A model generated the notes under the pieces. It was not told the DNA's origin and made no database searches. It worked only from the letters and a program-made list of their open reading frames with translations. 64,000 nt of DNA from JAAUTS01 sp034440395 (GTDB taxonomy: Bacteria > Verrucomicrobiota > Verrucomicrobiia > Methylacidiphilales > JAAUTS01), in contig JAWXBW010000048.1 in assembly GCA_034440395.1 (NCBI GenBank), positions 7,323-71,322 of the forward strand. The letters are read 5' to 3'. The position numbers and the translations under genes were made by a program. Of the stretch, positions 61,826 to 64,000 are shown in pieces (within the stretch, counting starts at the first letter, position 1; every line of letters begins with the position of its first letter).

Positions 61826-61849
61826 GAGTAGCTCACCCGCAGGGTCTTG

Positions 61850-61874
61850 GGTTATTTTTCTCCATAACCTTTTT
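61850..61874 (+). terminator. rho-independent terminator candidate
   Basis: GGTTAT (61850-61855) and ATAACC (61864-61869) form a 6-bp stem with an 8-nt loop, directly followed by TTTTT (61870-61874). It lies 25 bp after the last gene of the yqj-like set and 41 bp before proB, so it would separate the two transcripts. The stem is short and AT-rich, thus only moderately convincing. Confidence 0.5.
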
Positions 61875-61914
61875 ACTTTCTTCCTTTTTCAATTTTCCAC
61901 ATGCTTAACTCTTC

Positions 61915-62715
61915 ATGAGCAAACGTCGTCAACTCTGGGTTGTTAAAGTGGGTAGCGGTTTACTCACGCATCGTAATGGTGGAGTAGATCGCCAACTCAT
62001 GGCTGGGTTGGCCGCACAAATCGCAGAGCTTCGTCAACATCACATCGCCGTCATTCTCGTTTCCTCGGGTGCCATCAGCGCAGGCATGTCGGCTTTAAAC
62101 TTAGAGCAACGGCCAGTCGAGCGTAAGGCTTTGCAAGCCTGTGCTACGATCGGTCAACCCCGTTTGATGGCCGCATGGAATGACGTGTTGAAGAAACATC
62201 AACTTTGCGCTGCTCAAATTCTATTAACGTCGTGGGATCTCGATAGCCGCAAGCTTTACAATAACACCCAGTCCACCCTACAACATCTTTTATCCTTAGG
62301 AAATTGCGTTCCTGTCTTCAACGAGAACGACGCCCTCTCCTTCGAGGAAATCGAAATGCTGAACCGTTTTGGGGATAATGATAAACTCTCCGCTCATGTA
62401 GCACTACTCGCAATGGCCGATCAGTTGATTATTTTATCAGGAATAGACGGCCTTTACACCAAGCCTGATGGAACGGGAAAGCTCCTGCATGTGGTCAAAG
62501 AAATTGATGCCACCATCATGAGCTATGCTGGCACGACTCAGAGCCAGCGCTCCGTGGGTGGCATGATCTCGAAGCTTGAGACCGCTCGACTTGTCATGGG
62601 GCAGGGGATTCCCCTAGTGATTGGTAACGGTAGAGGGAAAGATATTTTACTTAAGATCATGCGTAAGGAAAAAATTGGCACCCACTTTATTGGTAAGAAA
62701 AAAACTAAGTCATGA
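61915..62715 (+). CDS. proB: glutamate 5-kinase without PUA domain
   Basis: First step of proline synthesis: phosphorylation of glutamate. QLWVVKVGSGLLTHRNGGVD is the N-terminal kinase motif. VILVSSGAISAGMSALNL, ACATIGQPRLMAAWNDVLKK, PVFNENDALSFEEIEMLNRF and FGDNDKLSAHVALLAMADQL follow, with SVGGMISKLETARLVMGQGI near the end. The 266-residue length equals the amino-acid kinase domain only, and the C-terminal PUA domain of the E. coli enzyme is absent, as in many shorter ProB proteins. It overlaps proA by 4 bp. Confidence 0.95.
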   Translation: MSKRRQLWVVKVGSGLLTHRNGGVDRQLMAGLAAQIAELRQHHIAVILVSSGAISAGMSALNLEQRPVERKALQACATIGQPRLMAAWNDVLKKHQLCAAQILLTSWDLDSRKLYNNTQSTLQHLLSLGNCVPVFNENDALSFEEIEMLNRFGDNDKLSAHVALLAMADQLIILSGIDGLYTKPDGTGKLLHVVKEIDATIMSYAGTTQSQRSVGGMISKLETARLVMGQGIPLVIGNGRGKDILLKIMRKEKIGTHFIGKKKTKS

Positions 62716-63968
62716 GTGAGTTATACCAACAGATCGAAGCTCTATGCCAAAAAGCTAAGAAAGCCTCTCGTCAACTAGCCATCGCCTCGGCACAGCGTAA
62801 GAATGAACTGCTCAGAGCCATAGCCGACTCATTAGAGCAAGGTCGCTCACGTATCTCGGAGGCGAACGCTCTGGACCTAGCTCGTGGGCGGGCAGCCGGC
62901 CTTTCTGCAGCCATGTTGGATCGTTTAGAATTAAATGATCATCGCATCACTTCCATGATCCAGTCCGTACATGACGTGATCAGGCTGCATGATCCCGTGG
63001 GCGAAAGCTTAAAAAAATGGACACTTCCTAATGGCTTGCAGATGAACAAAATCCGGGTGCCCATTGGCTTAATCGGCATCATCTACGAATCCCGCCCTAA
63101 CGTTACGGTCGATGCCTCTGTCCTGTGTCTTAAGACAGGCAACGGCACGATTCTACGCGGTGGTAAAGAAGCTCTCGAATCCAACCTTGTCCTGACAGCG
63201 CTCTTGCAAGAAGCCTCCGAGCGCAGTGGGTTTCTCCGTGAAACGGTTACACTTTTGCCCATGACCGATAGGGAAGCAATTCCGATCTTATGTCAGATGG
63301 ATTCCTATGTGGATTTACTTATTCCTCGCGGTGGACACGGCTTGATTGAGACTGTGGTCAAGAATGCGCGCATGCCTGTGATCAAACACTACAACGGCAT
63401 CTGTCACCTCTATGTCCATGAAGAAGCTGATTTCTCCATGGCCGAAAGGATTTTAATTAATGCCAAATGTCAGAGGCCTGGAGTCTGTAATGCGGCAGAA
63501 ACGTTGTTAGTCGATGAACGTATTGCGGCTCGATTACTGCCCCCACTTTTTAAACAGCTACGTGACCATAAGGTAAAGATTTTCGGCGATGCCAGAGCAT
63601 CGCAGGCTGCGGGGGAGACCTTGCCTGAGCCAGAAAATTGGACAACGGAATATTTAGATCTGATTCTAGCAGTTAAAGTCGTTAAGAACGCCGAGGAAGC
63701 CGTTAAACACATCGAAGAATACGGTTCCCACCATTCCGACGCCATCGTTACGGAAAATGAACAAGTAGCGGAGCGATTTCTTGCCGAGGTGGATTCCGCT
63801 ACCGTTTACTGGAATGCTTCGACTCGCTTTACCGATGGAGGGCAATTCGGCTTCGGAGCTGAAATCGGTATCAGCACCGATAAGATCCATGCCCGCGGCC
63901 CCATGGCACTGGAAGAACTAACTAGCTATAAATACGTGGCGAGGGGAACTGGGCAGGTGAGGGAATAA
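62712..63968 (+). CDS. proA: gamma-glutamyl phosphate reductase
   Basis: Second step of proline synthesis: NADPH-dependent reduction to glutamate semialdehyde. KIRVPIGLIGIIYESRPNVT is the cofactor-binding start, VDASVLCLKTGNGTILRGGK follows, and VDLLIPRGGHGLIETVVKNA and NAKCQRPGVCNAAETLLVDE hold the active-site Cys. The end FGFGAEIGISTDKIHARGPM is typical. Length 418 is complete. It is translationally coupled to proB (ATGA) and ends 32 bp before the window edge. No proC is present in the window. Confidence 0.97.
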   Translation: MSELYQQIEALCQKAKKASRQLAIASAQRKNELLRAIADSLEQGRSRISEANALDLARGRAAGLSAAMLDRLELNDHRITSMIQSVHDVIRLHDPVGESLKKWTLPNGLQMNKIRVPIGLIGIIYESRPNVTVDASVLCLKTGNGTILRGGKEALESNLVLTALLQEASERSGFLRETVTLLPMTDREAIPILCQMDSYVDLLIPRGGHGLIETVVKNARMPVIKHYNGICHLYVHEEADFSMAERILINAKCQRPGVCNAAETLLVDERIAARLLPPLFKQLRDHKVKIFGDARASQAAGETLPEPENWTTEYLDLILAVKVVKNAEEAVKHIEEYGSHHSDAIVTENEQVAERFLAEVDSATVYWNASTRFTDGGQFGFGAEIGISTDKIHARGPMALEELTSYKYVARGTGQVRE

Positions 63969-64000
63969 GCTATCTAAATCCCTTATGATCGCAATTAGCA

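Overview
The window is 64 kb of a gene-dense bacterial chromosome. Most genes are housekeeping or metabolic, they lie on both strands, and many overlap by 4 bp in short operons. No rRNA, tRNA, CRISPR array or intact insertion sequence was seen. Several features suggest a Gram-negative member of the PVC superphylum, probably Verrucomicrobiota: a pyrR-pyrB-pyrC operon, a protein-kinase/PEGA/sulfatase-modifying-domain protein, many PAS/hybrid kinases, lipoprotein and outer-envelope genes, and a fused E1 alpha/beta dehydrogenase. This placement is inference; no 16S gene is present.

Layout. 1-5 kb: end of a DinG-type helicase, mutL, parB and small exported proteins. 5-13 kb: VanX-type dipeptidase, RNase D-like exonuclease, PAS hybrid kinase, lipoprotein, CBM9-like protein, a beta-helix protein and an RHS-repeat remnant. 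13-20 kb: Mrp ATPase, the pyrRBC operon behind a probable PyrR-binding RNA hairpin, a KamA-type aminomutase and an RlmI-type methyltransferase. 20-26.5 kb: sulfate uptake operon (sbp, an AstE-like gene, cysT, cysW, cysA, crcB) with a palindrome inside its predicted promoter and an Rrf2 regulator gene upstream. 26.7-31 kb: two-component system and a GT2/ArnT-like fusion. 31-34 kb: CobW-like GTPase and two putrescine-pathway enzymes (aguA, aguB). 34-36 kb: degenerate kinase fused to PEGA and FGE-type domains. 36-46.7 kb: rsmH, MazG-like hydrolase, solute-sensing hybrid kinase, pabB, pabC, rph, an orphan OppF-type ATPase, gpmI and corA. 46.8-50 kb: a single 1052-residue gene for 2-oxo acid dehydrogenase E1 alpha, E1 beta and E2. 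50-58.3 kb: GH13 glucosidase, an MntR-type regulator facing a four-gene Mn/Fe ABC transporter, then a P1B-4-type metal ATPase. 58.3-59 kb: a decayed AAA/DUF4143 ATPase fragment between two 9-bp repeat arrays. 59-64 kb: cNMP-binding protein, AI-2E-type permease, a YqjD/YqjE-like trio, proB and proA.

The most notable items are the E1alpha-E1beta-E2 fusion, the PyrR-loop element that pairs with the pyrR ribosome binding site, the promoter-embedded palindromes at the sulfate and manganese operons, the kinase lacking its N-lobe, a CobW protein without its CxCC motif, and the repeat-flanked ATPase remnant.
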